DNA of 64,000 bases from Oenanthe sinensis (taxonomy: Eukaryota; Streptophyta; Magnoliopsida; Apiales; Apiaceae). The stretch spans positions 38,969,501 through 39,033,500 of the forward strand of contig CM053813.1 in assembly GCA_028671895.1 (NCBI GenBank), in the 5' to 3' direction. Shown here piece after piece: positions 24,568 through 36,599 of this stretch. How positions within the stretch are numbered: position 1 is the stretch's first letter; each line of letters begins with the position of its first letter. Position numbers and translations under genes: made by a program. The notes below the pieces were generated by a model. It was not told where the DNA came from, did no database searches, and was given only the letters and a program-made list of their open reading frames with translations.

Positions 24568-24745
24568 GTAGGCTTTGCGGTAATAAAAGAGATATGGGAA
24601 CAGTAACGGGAGAGTATTGGATGTTTCGGGGATTAGTTATACATTACACTGAATATAATATAATATAACCGTTGACTAACGGAGGTTAAGAGGAAGAGTA
24701 GGGCAAGAAATGACTTAATAGTACAATGGTACCAATCGTAATTTT

Positions 24746-25523
24746 CCAATATTTTAACATTATCCCTTCTTAAATTATACTTGAAAGATTGATTGTCTTG
24801 TATTACTGCAAATGATATTTTTCAAAAAATTATCGTTAAATCAGTTATCAAGTGAACAGTGACATAGTCATTGATGCTTAGACTAATTGTTTCTTTGTAC
24901 AGATTGTTTGGTATAATAAATTGATCTCCAGTTTGTATTAGCATACATTTTTTGTTATTAATCTAACATTATTATTATAAATCCGCTGTATTTGTATCAG
25001 TTAGAAAATTACACATATATATCAACTGGAAAATAAAACCTTAGTTACGGACTAAAAAAACGAAGCGAAAGAGTGTGTTGTCTCTGACTGTATTAGTATA
25101 ACAATAAAATACATAATACAGATATGCTGAATTGCTGATTAACAACATTATAACTTTTTTCGCATGCATGCAATTAGGGGATCATTTAGGACAGGACAGA
25201 GAAAGGTGTTTTCACACAAATTATTTGTGAAAATTTTGTAAAACCATAATGGTATCTTTATAAAAATAATAAAATATTAAAATATTCTCCCAAAACTATC
25301 GGGTGCCACATACAGTTCGTCCTAGTAGCTATGTTAAGCGTAATATATGATTTAATTACAATTTTCTCATTCAAGAGAGTATATTATTTAATATAATTAA
25401 TATGGTGACAGAGCTCACAAGTGGGTGATGTCTCAGACTTTATATATTTAGAAGGGCTATTAGCTTATCAATTGATGCAAATGCCGTCTATATATTCTGG
25501 CTTGACAGCTGATCGAGCTCAGT
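24746..25523. other. AT-rich intergenic spacer
   Basis: No gene, RNA or clear repeat recognised. Confidence 0.4.
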
Positions 25524-25884
25524 CAGGGGCAGACACAGAAATGTTTCGTAAGGGGGCTAAAATAAATTATATAATTCATAATATATCAACATAGTAATGA
25601 TTCTAATACAGTCACTTTTTCAAGTCACGAAAATTATCAATATAGAGTCTATACTTGATATATAGATATATTTATGCAGAAGATTCACCGGTTACTGCCT
25701 ATTGAAAAGAATATAGATATATTCTGCAAACCGATGGTGTATGGAAGGGTTTTATTTTTATTTGGGCTTGTAATGATTTTGGGCCAATGACTATAAAATT
25801 TATGGACTTGAATTATTGTTTGGATGGTCAAAGGAATTAAAATTAAAAAAAAAAAAGACAGTAGAAGTTACGTTATATCAATGC

Positions 25885-25917
<33 letters not shown>

Positions 25918-25980
25918 TAGCGCTCAAAATCTAGGGGCCACGGCCACCCGTGGTCCTACTGTGCGGTGCGTCCGCACCTG
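25524..25980. mobile_element. hAT-like MITE with CAGGGGCRGAC-type ends
   Basis: Left end CAGGGGCAGACACAGAAAT; right end on the minus strand CAGGTGCGGACGCACCGC. Subterminal GGGGGCTAAAAT (left) and CTAGGGGCCACGGCCACC (right) match a common class of short plant hAT elements. Flanking octamers agctcagt and agatcagc agree at six of eight positions, fitting an aged 8-bp duplication. A (TA)n run at about 25886-25914 lies inside. Confidence 0.6.
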
Positions 25981-27198
25981 AGATCAGCTAGTATTAATCT
26001 TTTGGTAGGCGATCACACTCTTGTTTGTAGCTCTAAGATAAACAGAGTTTGTGCCAAAAAACCATCTGTCCAAGAGTTTCGAGCACCAACAGTATTCCCA
26101 AATAACTGAAAACGCGTTCTGACTTGTCAAACACATCAGTAGACACATCCATTTTGTAGCAAAAAACTAGGAGGTGTCACACTTAACACCCCACCCCCCA
26201 CCGGGTTTGAGATCAGCCTTACGTTTATATTCACGAAATTCGAAAATGATTCGATCAAATTTAAGATTGTGTTTGGGAACATGTATTTCTAAAGATTTCA
26301 AATAAAAGAATTTGAGTTGTCATTTTAAATTTTAAAATCTGTATTAATATTTGAATGTTTTAGTATTTAAATAAAATTCGAATCCAAAATGTTTGATTAT
26401 CCAAACATGTCATTTGATCAAATCCATAATTTCAGATGAAATGCATGTTCCCAAACTGCACATAAATATAATTTAAAATTATTTTTATTGAAATTTTTAT
26501 TCTTTTAAATCGATATATATATATATCTACGTAGTCCGAACTCGCACACACTCAATTTCCAAATCAGACACCTATATGATAGAACTTGTATGAAATTCTC
26601 ATGTTCCCCACATGGCCTGTATGCCATTATACTATACCATCCGTGCTGCGTGTGGGGTTACTCAAGACGAGTTTCTCTGTTTGATAGCTAGTAGCTCCAC
26701 ACTCTCTGCCAATCGAATATGGCAATATGTATATGTTGGGAGTATGCATTACAGCTATAAGGGATTGCATTCTATCTCTTTCTGTCCATTGCACTACAAC
26801 TATTATATATGTATAGGCCATGTACCGCACAAACTACTGTCCAGACATGTAATTCTTTTTGACATTGTATTCTACCATTCTTAACTTTAAGGTGAATATC
26901 AAACTGTAAACCTCCGACTAGTAACTTGATTTAGTAATAATATCGTATTATCTTCAGTTTTTGGATAGAGTTGAGATAACCTAATGATAAATGTGTATCT
27001 TTTACGTGAAATAGTGTTAAAGTATGAGTTTTAATCTTAATTCGTTTCTTATCCTAGGACTAGGAAGGAATAAAAACGAGTCAAATTTCTTGTCAATTAT
27101 TCAAATTCAGTTTATAAAAAATTCGAATTCAATTTTATAGTAATCGAGTCAAGATCGATCTCAAATTATTTGTTTATTGAGTTAAACTTAAACTTCAG
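25981..27198. other. Intergenic spacer without recognisable gene
   Basis: AT-rich, with a short (AT)n run near 26513-26526. The open frames on both strands at 26612-26884 show no family features and are probably chance. Confidence 0.4.
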
Positions 27199-27570
27199 AT
27201 TTTTTTTTTTAACTCGGGAGACTCATAAATTTGATGCAGTTTTTGTCAAAAGAAGGAGGTATTTTGAGTTAAAAACTTCTGTTCTTAAAAATCAAGGCAA
27301 ACAGAGTTTGGGAAACAACAGACTCCCTCTCAGGACAACCTGGAAATGAACAAGATACTCTTGCCAAGTAGTGAGCACACTCATTCGCCAAATCGTTTAA
27401 TAGAATTCACACAAACATTACGAAAATCAGCCAACAAGGCTTTACAATTAGAGATAATTGAGACCACAACAACTGATCTTTGTATGGCTTGAACAACCGC
27501 GAGACAATTTGACTCGATTAAAACATCCTCCCAAATATCAGATTAACACTTTCGACACAAATTGTTCGAC
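27199..27570 (-). pseudogene. LINE relic: RNase H-like tail with poly(A)
   Basis: On the minus strand, sequence from about 27550 encodes VLIESNCLAVVQAIQRS, NCKALLADFRNVCVNSIKRF and, after a frameshift, ECAHYLARVSC, the RVT_3 RNase H-like end of plant LINE ORF2. It ends in a poly(A) stretch seen as T12 near 27199-27211. Severely truncated and frameshifted. Confidence 0.6.
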
Positions 27571-28064
27571 AAAATCTTCAACTGTTGTTTAGTAAAAATA
27601 TCTCACACAACATAATTCAACATAATTGTATCCCGCAAGTATAAGATCTGTCTTTTTTTAATCTCAATTGGCCCCGTTTGGGATTCCTCAATCGTCATAA
27701 GTTACCTATAAGTTGAAAAATGTATGTATTTTTCAACTTATAAGCTACTTATAAGAAGAAATAAAAAATATATTATATTTTCATAGCGAGATTTAATTGA
27801 CATTCCGACAACTGTATCATTCAAAATTTGAAATTATGGAGTCTTTAAATATTCGAGGAGCATACTCAATTCGAAGTCAGTTAGAGGTTTCAAATTTATT
27901 AATTGTATAGATACAGTGTTTAAGTTACTCTCCAAAGACCTGAGCAATTAAATTTTTGGAGTAATATTTATTTTAGTATTTGAATTAAATATTGGCAAAT
28001 ATCAAAAATAAGAGAATCCTATTCAGGCTATTGTTGAATCATGTTGATGATATAACGAGTAAAT
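27571..28064. other. Intergenic spacer
   Basis: AT-rich sequence with no recognised feature. Confidence 0.35.
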
Positions 28065-28440
28065 AAGGCTAAACGAAACGATCCCAACTGAACTCGGACA
28101 GTTTTTGTCGAACTCAAGTAATTTTTTTTTTTGAACTATCAAACATATTTTTTTGACCGAATTTGAGTTCAATAATTTATCGAACCGAGTTTATCGAATT
28201 CGAATATGTTCGAACTCGAACATTTGTTGAATAGTTCGATTTATTTACGTCTTTATTCATTAATGAACTAAAGTTTTTGTTATTAAACTCCAACTCGAAC
28301 TCGAGAAATTTCTTAACGAACCAAATAATGTTTGATAAGTTATCGAATATATTTTTTTATTTGAACTCGAGTTCGATAAAATATCAAACGAGCTTATCAA
28401 ACAAATTTATCGAATAATTCAGTTCATTTACAACCCAGCC
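28065..28440. mobile_element. hAT-like MITE rich in TCGAAC/GAACTCGA motifs
   Basis: Starts near GGCTAAACGAAACGATCCC and ends GTTCATTTACAACCCAGCC, roughly inverted (minus-strand start GGCTGGGTTGTAAATGAACT). The interior is packed with GAACTCGA / TTCGAACTCGAACA / TTATCGAA, like the element at 6751-7528 and typical of a widespread plant family. Arms are imperfect and no target duplication was resolved. Confidence 0.4.
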
Positions 28441-29044
28441 AATAAATAAACTTCATGGTAATACAACTTCAGATTTTAAGTATCCCATACTAATCTGCTA
28501 TTCTAATATTCCAAAAGGTTAGAAAGAAGGTTTGATTAAATCACATATAATGCTAATCTAATTGACATCTTATGTTTTTTTAACTCTTTATTTTGATCAC
28601 ATAGATATGTGACTTATGTGAGTGTATTTAATTAAAAAAATTAATACAAAATTTCAAAAAAAGATAAAATATAAGAAATGAAGGTAAAAAATATACTGCT
28701 ACGAAATATGAAAGTGACACAATCAATACATCATACTTGGATCCTACCAGGCCTCCGAGATAATCTTGATTTATTATTTTCCCCGCTGAATTGTTATTAT
28801 TCAATTGCCTTTCGGTACGTAGGGACGTAGAGTAGTGGAGTGAGAACAGTATTTCCATAAACACAAACTTTGGACATTTCCTAATATTATTGATCCTTTG
28901 TGCAGTGATACCACCTTATATATACATGCAGATCTTACATGTACCAAGTGCATCTACATTGTCTGTCCATTCCACCCTTATTTAACGGAATCATATATGT
29001 TACATGATATATTTATGATGTAACAACATTTCCCTTCTTTCTCA
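28441..29044 (+). promoter_or_regulatory. Upstream region of the pectin methylesterase gene
   Basis: About 600 bp between the MITE and the PME start. A TATA-like TTATATATACATG near 28917 lies about 125 bp before the ATG, so transcription probably begins near 28945. No other motif assigned. Confidence 0.4.
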
Positions 29045-31504
29045 ATGGCTACTATTGTACAACATATTGGCCTTATTTTCTTTCTAGTATCATTGCTTCA
29101 TCTTTGTTCATGCAGCTCAGAGAAAGAACTGGAGTATGAAAATTGGATTTCATGGAACAAACAGAATTACCTGACGAAGAAGAAGATTACAGCTATCGAA
29201 TCCGTGAGGGGAATGAAAGTTGTCGACGTCAAACTGAGAAATGCAGAGATGAATAAAGTCAGAGTAAGTGTCAGCCAGAATGGGACTGGAGATTTCATGA
29301 CCATTAGAGAAGCTCTGGCCTCCATTCAATTGCATAACACTATACGAATCATTCTTGATATTGGTCCAGGTGTTTATAGGTACATTTATATATCGATATA
29401 GGTTTCGGTTCAAACGAGAACAAAAAGAATTTTGAGAAACGAAGGTTGTGCTTGAACAACTTTTATTTCTGCGGAAACACTATATAGGGAAAGTGCAAAA
29501 AAAGTTATGATTATTGCGTTATCTTTTGTAAAATGACAAATTTCTTTAATTTGTACCTACTTTTTTTTTTGAAGGGAAAAGATCATTGTGCGGAAAACTA
29601 TGGATTTTATAACATTTTTAGGTGATGCAAGTGATCCACCAACTATTACTTGGAATGACACGGCGTCGTCTACCAATGCAAAAGATGGTAGGCCTTTGAA
29701 GACATTCCAAAGCGCCACTGTCGCTGTTGATGCTAGTTATTTTGTTGCAATCAATATCAAATTTGAGGTAACTGCGCACTTGGTACTTTAAATAACTGAT
29801 ATTGCACCCTTTTTCTTGCTATGTTAATTGCATAATCAACTACTCCATTAATGTACGAAATAGAGTAGTTTTTGTATAATTCAACTACTCCATTACACAA
29901 AGATAATATATTCATAGATTAGAGATACATTTGATTAAGGTGCATGTGGCTTTCATGGCCTGTTGCTATCGGTTGTGATTCATGTGTCTGCCTAGTGCCT
30001 TTAGCAGCTTATCTTTCGTAAATACAAATTTTTTCAAACGCGACAAGGCATATAAAGATTCCATTTGGCTCATGCTCTGAGCCTCTGATAATTACACTAG
30101 CACAGTGGCACATCTCTTTGTTATTGGATCAAAGTGTACCTTAGGCCTCACGGGCTTCCAATCAAATGTAATGGCATCTCCTGACAGCAACAAAATTTCG
30201 AGGAAAAATACAAATGCATAGGCCTTGACAGGGACAATAGCCGCCAATGATGAAAATGTTGTCTGTTTTTGTTAAATAATACATCTTCCCGTGATGAATT
30301 ATTTGTACTATGTGATTGTGGAATCTGGAGAGCTTAATTTATTATACTACTAGATTGTTTTGGTGGGGAAGGGAGACGACATTTACGAAAAAAATGTGTG
30401 AAACTATGCAGAACACAGCACCGCATAAAATTGGATCAGAAGGAGAACAAGCGGTGGCACTTCGAATATCAGGAACGAAAGCTGCATTTTATAACTGTAG
30501 TTTCTATGGGAGTCAAGACACCCTCTATGATCACAAGGGTCTGCATTATTTCAATAATTGTTTCATTCAAGGCTCTGTTGACTTCATCTTTGGCTATGGA
30601 AGATCCCTTTATGAGGTCACTTCGGAATTTTCTTTATATATTGTTGTTTTCACTACAAACCATTTCAATCCACAAATTATCAATCACGGATCACCAATTT
30701 TTAGTACGCGGTACAAATTTTCATTATAAGGCTAACTAAGTTTTTATTTAAACAAACACCTAAACACACATGCATTGACATGGACGTGTACCAAGTGCAG
30801 AATTGTCATTTAAACTCTGTCGCAAAGAAAGTGGCATCTCTCACAGCTCAAAAGCGGAATAATGCATCGATGCAGAGTGGATTTTCATTCAAAGATAGTA
30901 GGATAACAGGGAGTGGACAAGTTTATTTGGGAAGAGCATGGGGTGATTATTCAAGGGTTGTCTTCTCTTACACGTTCATGGACAGTCTTGTTCTCCCTCA
31001 AGGTTGGAGTGACTGGGGTAAACTAAGCCGTGACGTGTAAGTACATACGGTCATTTCTGCATAAAAACTTACCAAATTAAAATTCAACTTCCATGCATGC
31101 ATAACATATAAAATAAGAAAATTTATCAACAAATTAAAGCAAATTCTCAATATTAATTTGACATGAAGTCATGAACCACCAGAAATATTACAGTAGTATT
31201 CCTAACATTATAACCTACTAATATCCCAGTTGAACCCGAGACCTCTGCCAATTGGAGCTCTCATACCATGTTAATTTATCGATTTTCTAAAATCTTAAGG
31301 TGTGTTATATTCTAACAATTTGTGATAGCATATATTATGTGATAAAATTGCAGAAGGGTGTATTATGGGGAATATGAGTGCAGTGGACCAGGAGCCAATT
31401 TGAATGGGAGAGTGAGCTGGGCACGAATTCTTACTAATGAAGAGGCTAAGCCATTTACCGGAACCTATTACATAGACGGGGATACATGGCTCACTCCCCC
31501 CTGA
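29045..31504 (+). CDS. Pectinesterase (pectin methylesterase, type II, no PMEI pro-domain)
   Basis: Five exons, 29045-29379, 29575-29767, 30412-30615, 30801-31036 and 31354-31504, join in frame to 372 residues. The enzyme demethylesterifies homogalacturonan in the cell wall. The N-terminus MATIVQHIGLIFFLVSLLHL is a secretion signal; the mature part begins with little pro-sequence and lacks the PMEI domain. The family core follows: VSQNGTGDFMTIREAL, EQAVALR, GSQDTLYDH, GSVDFIFG, and YLGRAWGDYSRVVF with the catalytic Arg and Trp. The two catalytic Asp are in QDTLYD and VDFIFG. The end YYGEYECSGPGANLNGRVSW is typical. It reads VDFIFGYG where family members usually have GNG. Four introns are GT-AG. 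Intact and probably functional. Confidence 0.93.
31205..31275 (-). mobile_element. tRNA-like SINE head fragment in the last PME intron
   Basis: The minus strand reads TAACATGGTATGAGAGCTCC, then GGCAGAGGTCTCGGGTTCAA, which combines a tRNA-like A-box-type start with a B-box-like GGTTCAA. It resembles tRNA-derived SINE heads. Very short, so boundaries and family are uncertain. Confidence 0.35.
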
Positions 31505-31841
31505 CAACTGCCAATTCTCCATTTCATTTCCAACGTGAAGCTATATATTTTTCAATATTGTTTGAAAATAAATTAGGAAATAGTATACTATTGTTGATAT
31601 GTCAATTACATATTCTGATGAATGTATCGGAAAGATGTTCTTCTATGTTATTTTTTTGAGAAACGTAGAGTTTCTAAAAGAATTTTTAAAAAAAAATCTC
31701 AAATATCACTTTTCTCATTTTAATTGATTATAAAATAATAAATAAGATAAAATCATGTATTCGCACATTAATCACACCAATTAAATTTTTTTATTATGTC
31801 ATGTTAACACTACCGTATCATTTAAGAACATTTTTTGACCC
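31505..31841. other. PME 3' region and spacer to the LINE
   Basis: AT-rich sequence after the PME stop, containing its probable 3' untranslated region. No other feature seen. Confidence 0.4.
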
Positions 31842-31877
31842 CTCTATTCTTTTTTTTTTTGAAAAAACGTACTTGCA

Positions 31878-32411
31878 TTAAAACGCATCATAATCAAGGT
31901 TACATAAGATAAAGTCCGGAGCAGTTGACACCCACTCCGTGAGACCTGACATAGAATATGCCGCCCGTGCTACTTTATGAGCAACTATATTCGCAGACCT
32001 ATGTGCAAATAAAACTAACACTTCATCAAAGTGTTTAAGTAAATCAATACAATCTTCAACAATCAAGTGAAAATAAGTATTCCCTCGACCGCCATGAACA
32101 GCATCCACCAGAAGCTTGGCATCGCACTCAAACATACACTTAGCTTTCCTCCATTCCTTTGTCCAAGCTAGGGCTTCCTTCAGGCTTATGGCCTCTGCCT
32201 CCCGTGGTTGCAGTCCTCCCTGTATTATATTACTCCTAGCTCGAAGGAAAGTACCATGCTCATCACGAATGACACATCTCACTCCCACCTGGTTTGTTCC
32301 CAGTGTACATGCCGCATCAGTGTTGATTTTTATCCACCCTGCAGGAGGTTTACACCACTTCCGTTCACCGGTATGCTTCTGTATCATCCGTTGGACCTGC
32401 TCAGCTTTTGC
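31878..32411 (-). pseudogene. LINE ORF2 part 4: RNase H-like (RVT_3) domain
   Basis: Contains WIKINTDAACTLGTNQVG, CVIRDEHGTFL, REAEAISLKEALAWT, MFECDAKLLVDAV and FAHRSANIVAHKVARAAYSM, the pattern of the C-terminal RNase H-like domain of plant LINEs, with acidic residues retained. Ends DYDAF* shortly before the 3' untranslated tail and poly(A). Confidence 0.85.
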
Positions 32412-33283
32412 CTATTGCCATTCGACCAACATACTACAAGCCTTAGAGTGTACTCCAAAAGACGACGCATTGACATGATTCCAAACCCAGTCATTTCTTC
32501 GCTGCCATAAATTCCAACACAGCATTCCTACCATCAACATTTGCTCCTTATGACCTATTTGGAACACTCGCTTCATTAGGACTAGAACAGTATCCTCTGG
32601 CTCTACTGTGACAATTCTGTTAAGACCAGCCTTCTGCCATACTTCCTGGGCAAAAGTACATTGAAATAAAACATGCAAATCATCCTCCACACACATTTGA
32701 CACCAAGAACATAATGGATGGATATTTACATTTTTCTTCACTAATGCACTAGCTGTGGGTAGACAACCTCGACAAGCACGCCAAATTAGATTTAGAACCT
32801 TACCAGGTAATGATAAGCGCCATAATTTGCCCCAGAATTCGCCATCAGGACAATTACTTTTACCTCTCAATTTTCTGTAACAACTTCGTACAGTAAACTC
32901 ACCTTTCTCATCAAGGAGCCAAAACCATGTGTCGTCCTTTCTCTGTACTGATATTGGGATCTGCCGTATAAGATCTCTATCACGCTCATTACAGATATCA
33001 TGTAGTATATCTTCATCCCAACCCCCTACATCTTCATCAATTAAACTGTGTACCGTCGCATTCTGTAATTCCAATGGCATATCAGTGTCAAGAATCCATT
33101 ATCTGTGCAGGGTAGCCATGGAACGTGCCAAATATTTGTGTTCTTCCCATCTCCTATTTTACGTCTACACCCCTGTCGAATGACATCCTGAGACTCCATG
33201 ATACTGCGCCACACATAGCTCGGGTTTGATCCAATTGTTGCACTAAAAAAATCTGTATTTGGGAAGTAACGAGCACGCATTAG
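32412..33283 (-). pseudogene. LINE ORF2 part 3: zf-RVT region
   Basis: LMRARYFPNTDFF through GDGKNTNIWHVPWLPC lies in one frame (33280-33080). A one-base shift moves to MPLELQNATVHSLI in the next. The zinc-binding reverse-transcriptase-associated module is WKLWRLSLPGKVLN-like, with CRGCLPTASALVKKNV, CSWC, CVEDDLHVLFQC. The frame ends at a TAG after SMLVEWQ, beyond which AKAEQVQRM continues. Confidence 0.82.
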
Positions 33284-34774
33284 CTATGTTACTAAAGGAT
33301 TAACATTATTTATTAATCTCCATGCTTGCTTTGCGAGCATTGCAGTATTAAAACTCCGAAGTCTCTTAAACCCCAAACCACCATCTTCCTTAATAGCACA
33401 AAGTCTATCCCATGATAACCACTTAATCCCTTTATTCGGACCTCCATTACCCCACCAAAATGCATTCATCGCTTTTTCAATTCCATCACACACTTCCACA
33501 GGGATCAGAAACATACTCATCCAAAAATTAGGAATAACCTGTGTTGCTATTTTTAATAATAGTACCTTATCTGCCTTTGAAAGTGGCTTGTTCTGCCATC
33601 CATGAATCTTTTGTTGCACTCGTTCTATCAGAAAAGAGAAAGTTTCACTTCTATTCCGTCCAATCATCATGGGCATTCCCAAATATTTCCCTGGTTTCTG
33701 ATGCTCAACCACCCCCAGTTGATCACAAACATCCTTTCTACACCCCCCTGCCGTATTAGGAGAAAACGTGATTGCTGACTTAGCATAATTAATCTTCTGC
33801 CCAGAAATAGTCTCATATCTATTCAGAATTCGTTTCATGACATTAGCTTCCACCCCAGTAGCTTTGAAGAAAAGATAGCAGTCATCAGTAAAGAGAAGGT
33901 GTGATATAGGAGGTGCCCCCCTTGCAATACTACATCCGTGCAACAAGCCTGCCTCTTCATTTCGTCTAAGAATAGCGCTTAAGCCTTCCGCACACATAAT
34001 ATATATGTACGGTGAAATTGGATCACCTTGACGAATTCCTCGATTTGGTACAACATCTCCAAAAATAGTACCATTTTGTAGGAAACTATATGATACTGAT
34101 TGTACCAGTTTCATTATCCTACTGATCCATGTCTCACTAAACCCAAACTTTTCCATCATATTTCGAATAAAGGGCCATTCTATCCTGTCGTATGCTTTCG
34201 AGATGTCAATCTTTAAGCCTGCTACCCCAGTTTTCCCTTGTGTATGTCTCTTCATATAATGATTTATCTCAAAAGCAATTAGTACATTGTCAGTTAGCAA
34301 TCTTCCTTCGACAAAAGCACTTTGGCGGTCTGATATTAACGACGGCAAGCATGGCTTTAATCGATTTGACAACACTTTTGATAGAATTCTTACCAACACA
34401 TTACACAAAGATATGGGTCGAAGTTCAGTCATCGATTGAGGCAGCTTCACCTTTGGAATTAGACAAACTATCGTTTTATTTATCCCCTCCGGAAGTTCTC
34501 CTGTATGCATAAATCTCTGACAAACTTCAAATACATCCCTCCCAATAATGCTCCAAAAAGATTGAAAAAATGCTGGGTTTAAGCCGTCTGGTCCAGGGTG
34601 CATTGAGAAAGCAGCCTCTTTTACTTCTTCTAGAGTGATTGCAGAAATCAGACCTTCATTCTCTTCTTCAGTAATGCGATTAACTCTCTCTCTTTCTGAT
34701 AATCTCCCTTCCCCTCCTATAGAGTGAAACAACTGTGTAAAGTAGCGAGTGACCACTCCTTGAATTTCCTCCAT
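33284..34774 (-). pseudogene. LINE ORF2 part 2: reverse transcriptase
   Basis: A 496-codon open stretch with GPDGLNPAFFQSFW, LRPISLCNVLVRILSKVLSN, RQSAFVEGR, GLKIDISKAYDRIEWPFI, NRGIRQGDPISPYIYI and the active-site motif LLFTDDCYLFFKA (usually FADD). The frame really starts upstream (ASVRKKSNCIQRLKDENGEW) after the shift near 34855. It ends at a TAG within NPLVT*LMRARYFP, after which homology runs straight on. Confidence 0.88.
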
Positions 34775-34947
34775 ATTTTCACACCACTCCCCATTTTCAT
34801 CTTTTAATCGTTGAATACAATTGCTTTTTTTACGAACAGATGCATGCCTGTGAAAAAACGGGTATTTTGATCACCTTCTTGCAACCAAAATTGTTTAACC
34901 CGTTGTTTCCAGTATGTTTCCTGCCTTTCCAATAAACTCAGATACTC

Positions 34948-35919
34948 TCACCTGGTTTCATTATATAACTGGACACCATAAATGTCTCTACGAGATCTCA
35001 GCTTCCGTAACTTGCAACGACACTCTGCCAGCTTTCGCCTATATTCCATAGTAATCCCACCTCCCCACTCCTCCAATTTGAGACAACAATAATTAATCCT
35101 TTCTAAAATCTTCTTCCCTTCCGTGTACTCCCAGCTGCTTTTAATTAAGCTGAAACAGTCCTTCTCTTTGATCCAAACGTTCTCAAATTTAAAACGTTTG
35201 CTTCGGGGGACATAAACTTTTTTGTTTAGTTGTAGATATAATGGCAAGTGGTCAGAGGTAGTAACATCAAGTACCTTTACTTCAGCCGTTGGAAACAGAT
35301 TACACCACTCTTGAGTAGCCAAACCCCGGTCCAGCCTCTCTTGAATCCAATTACCTGTCCCCCTAGATTTCTCCCATGTGAATTTTTCACCAACAAAACC
35401 CAAATCCATCAGGTTGCATTGATATAGTGTCTCCACAAAACCTGTCAAAAGATATCGTGGATGCTCTCTTCCTCCCCTCTTTTCGCCTGCAAACATTAAA
35501 TCGTTGAAATCACCTATGACACACCAAGGAAGATTTGATTTTGTTGCTAGATTTGTGAGTATCTCCCATGATTCACGGCGTCGATGCCGTTCAGGACACC
35601 CATAGAACCCAGTAAACCTCCACCTCCCTATTTGCTGGCTTTCCACCTCAAAATCAATGAAGTGGTTATTCACCTCCTTTATTATACATCCCCCTTCATT
35701 TTTCCATAGTAGCGCCAAACCCCCACTATGGCCTCTAGCATCTACTGCAACACATCCTGAAAACCCTACAGCTTTTCGAACTACATCTATTCTATCTTTA
35801 TTCGATAATGTTTCAGATAAAAATATAAAACTAGGCTTTGTTTGTTGGGTAATCTCCTTTAAAAAACGAACTGTACGTGGTTTACCCAACCCACGACAGT
35901 TCCATGCAAGAAGACTCAT
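34948..35919 (-). pseudogene. LINE ORF2 part 1: AP-like endonuclease
   Basis: Begins MSLLAWNCRGLGKPRTVRFL, the usual start of plant LINE endonucleases, with FLSET, GDFNDLMFAGEKRGG and TSDHLPLYL holding the expected catalytic Glu, Asp/Asn and Ser-Asp-His. It nicks target DNA to prime reverse transcription. The frame stops at LYNETR*, after which the same reading continues (EYLSLLERQETYWKQ) until a one-base shift near 34855. Confidence 0.85.
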
Positions 35920-36020
35920 TTTTCTAGGCGGGCCTGCACCACAGGACCCGCCTCTAACAAGTTTTTTGGCCCAACATTTAGGTTAAGCCCAGTTGAAATA
36001 TCCTCCCCATCTCTATTCTT

Positions 36021-36599
36021 ATTTCTTATGATTAGTGAGGTGGAAATTGTTGATATTAACAGAATAACAGATATATGTTCGTCAGGCAATTCGGTAAAAA
36101 AAATATATATTAAAAGATATATGTATATGTGAGGTGGAAATTCTTTTCATATATATGTATATTCCTCTTTCTGTTCATAATTTTTCTCTTATTTGACTTT
36201 TAATTTATAAAGTTCAAATTATTTAAGGAACCCAAACAGGGGTTTAGTGTGAATTGTGATCGGTAGAAAGGACCGGTGTTTCTTAAACTTAGTAGAAAAT
36301 ATTGAAATGGAAACTCTTTTCGATTGGATGATTAATATTGTTTTGTTTAACTGATACTAGTATAGTAGTTATTAAAAATAATATTATATAATATCTTTTA
36401 AAAATTATTTTATTTTATTGTAGATAGAAGTTATTTTTTTAACCAAAATTTAGTCAAAAGTGTGTATAAAATAATTAGTTATATTTTGATTGTAAAATCC
36501 GCAGATAAAATTTTGATCAAAATAGTTTACTAAACCCTCTTATTTTTGTCGTGAACTAACCCCCATGCATGGTACTGCGGAAACATAAAATAATTTAAT
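36021..36599. other. AT-rich spacer right of the LINE
   Basis: Low-complexity sequence; no gene or clear repeat. Confidence 0.35.

Larger units (their letters stand above)
23108..24745. mobile_element. MULE-like non-autonomous element with long inverted repeats
   Basis: The left arm (about 23108-23190: TAATTGGTACCACTATACTA, TTAACCTCCGTTAGTCAAAC) is repeated inverted at 24745-24660 (ATTGGTACCATTGTACTATT, TTAACCTCCGTTAGTCAACG). The best block is 18 identical bases. The ~1.5-kb interior has no long frame and appears to contain two smaller elements (23702-24050 and 24169-24567). Long arms suggest Mutator-like origin; no target duplication resolved. Confidence 0.6.
31851..36010 (-). mobile_element. 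LINE (L1-type non-LTR retrotransposon), ~4.2 kb
   Basis: Minus-strand element with 5' end near 36010 and a 3' poly(A) seen as a T-run at 31850-31861. The direct repeat CTCTATTCTT flanks both ends (31842-31851 and 36011-36020), a good target-site duplication. It encodes, in order, endonuclease, reverse transcriptase, zf-RVT and RNase H-like domains. The chain is broken by three in-frame stops and two one-base shifts but is otherwise continuous, so it decayed recently. No ORF1 (gag-like) precedes the endonuclease; either the copy is 5'-truncated or the lineage lacks it. Confidence 0.88.

Noticed and set aside
26612..26884. Overlapping frames on both strands in the 26-kb spacer
   Set aside because: No motifs, no splice context, and sense and antisense are both open.
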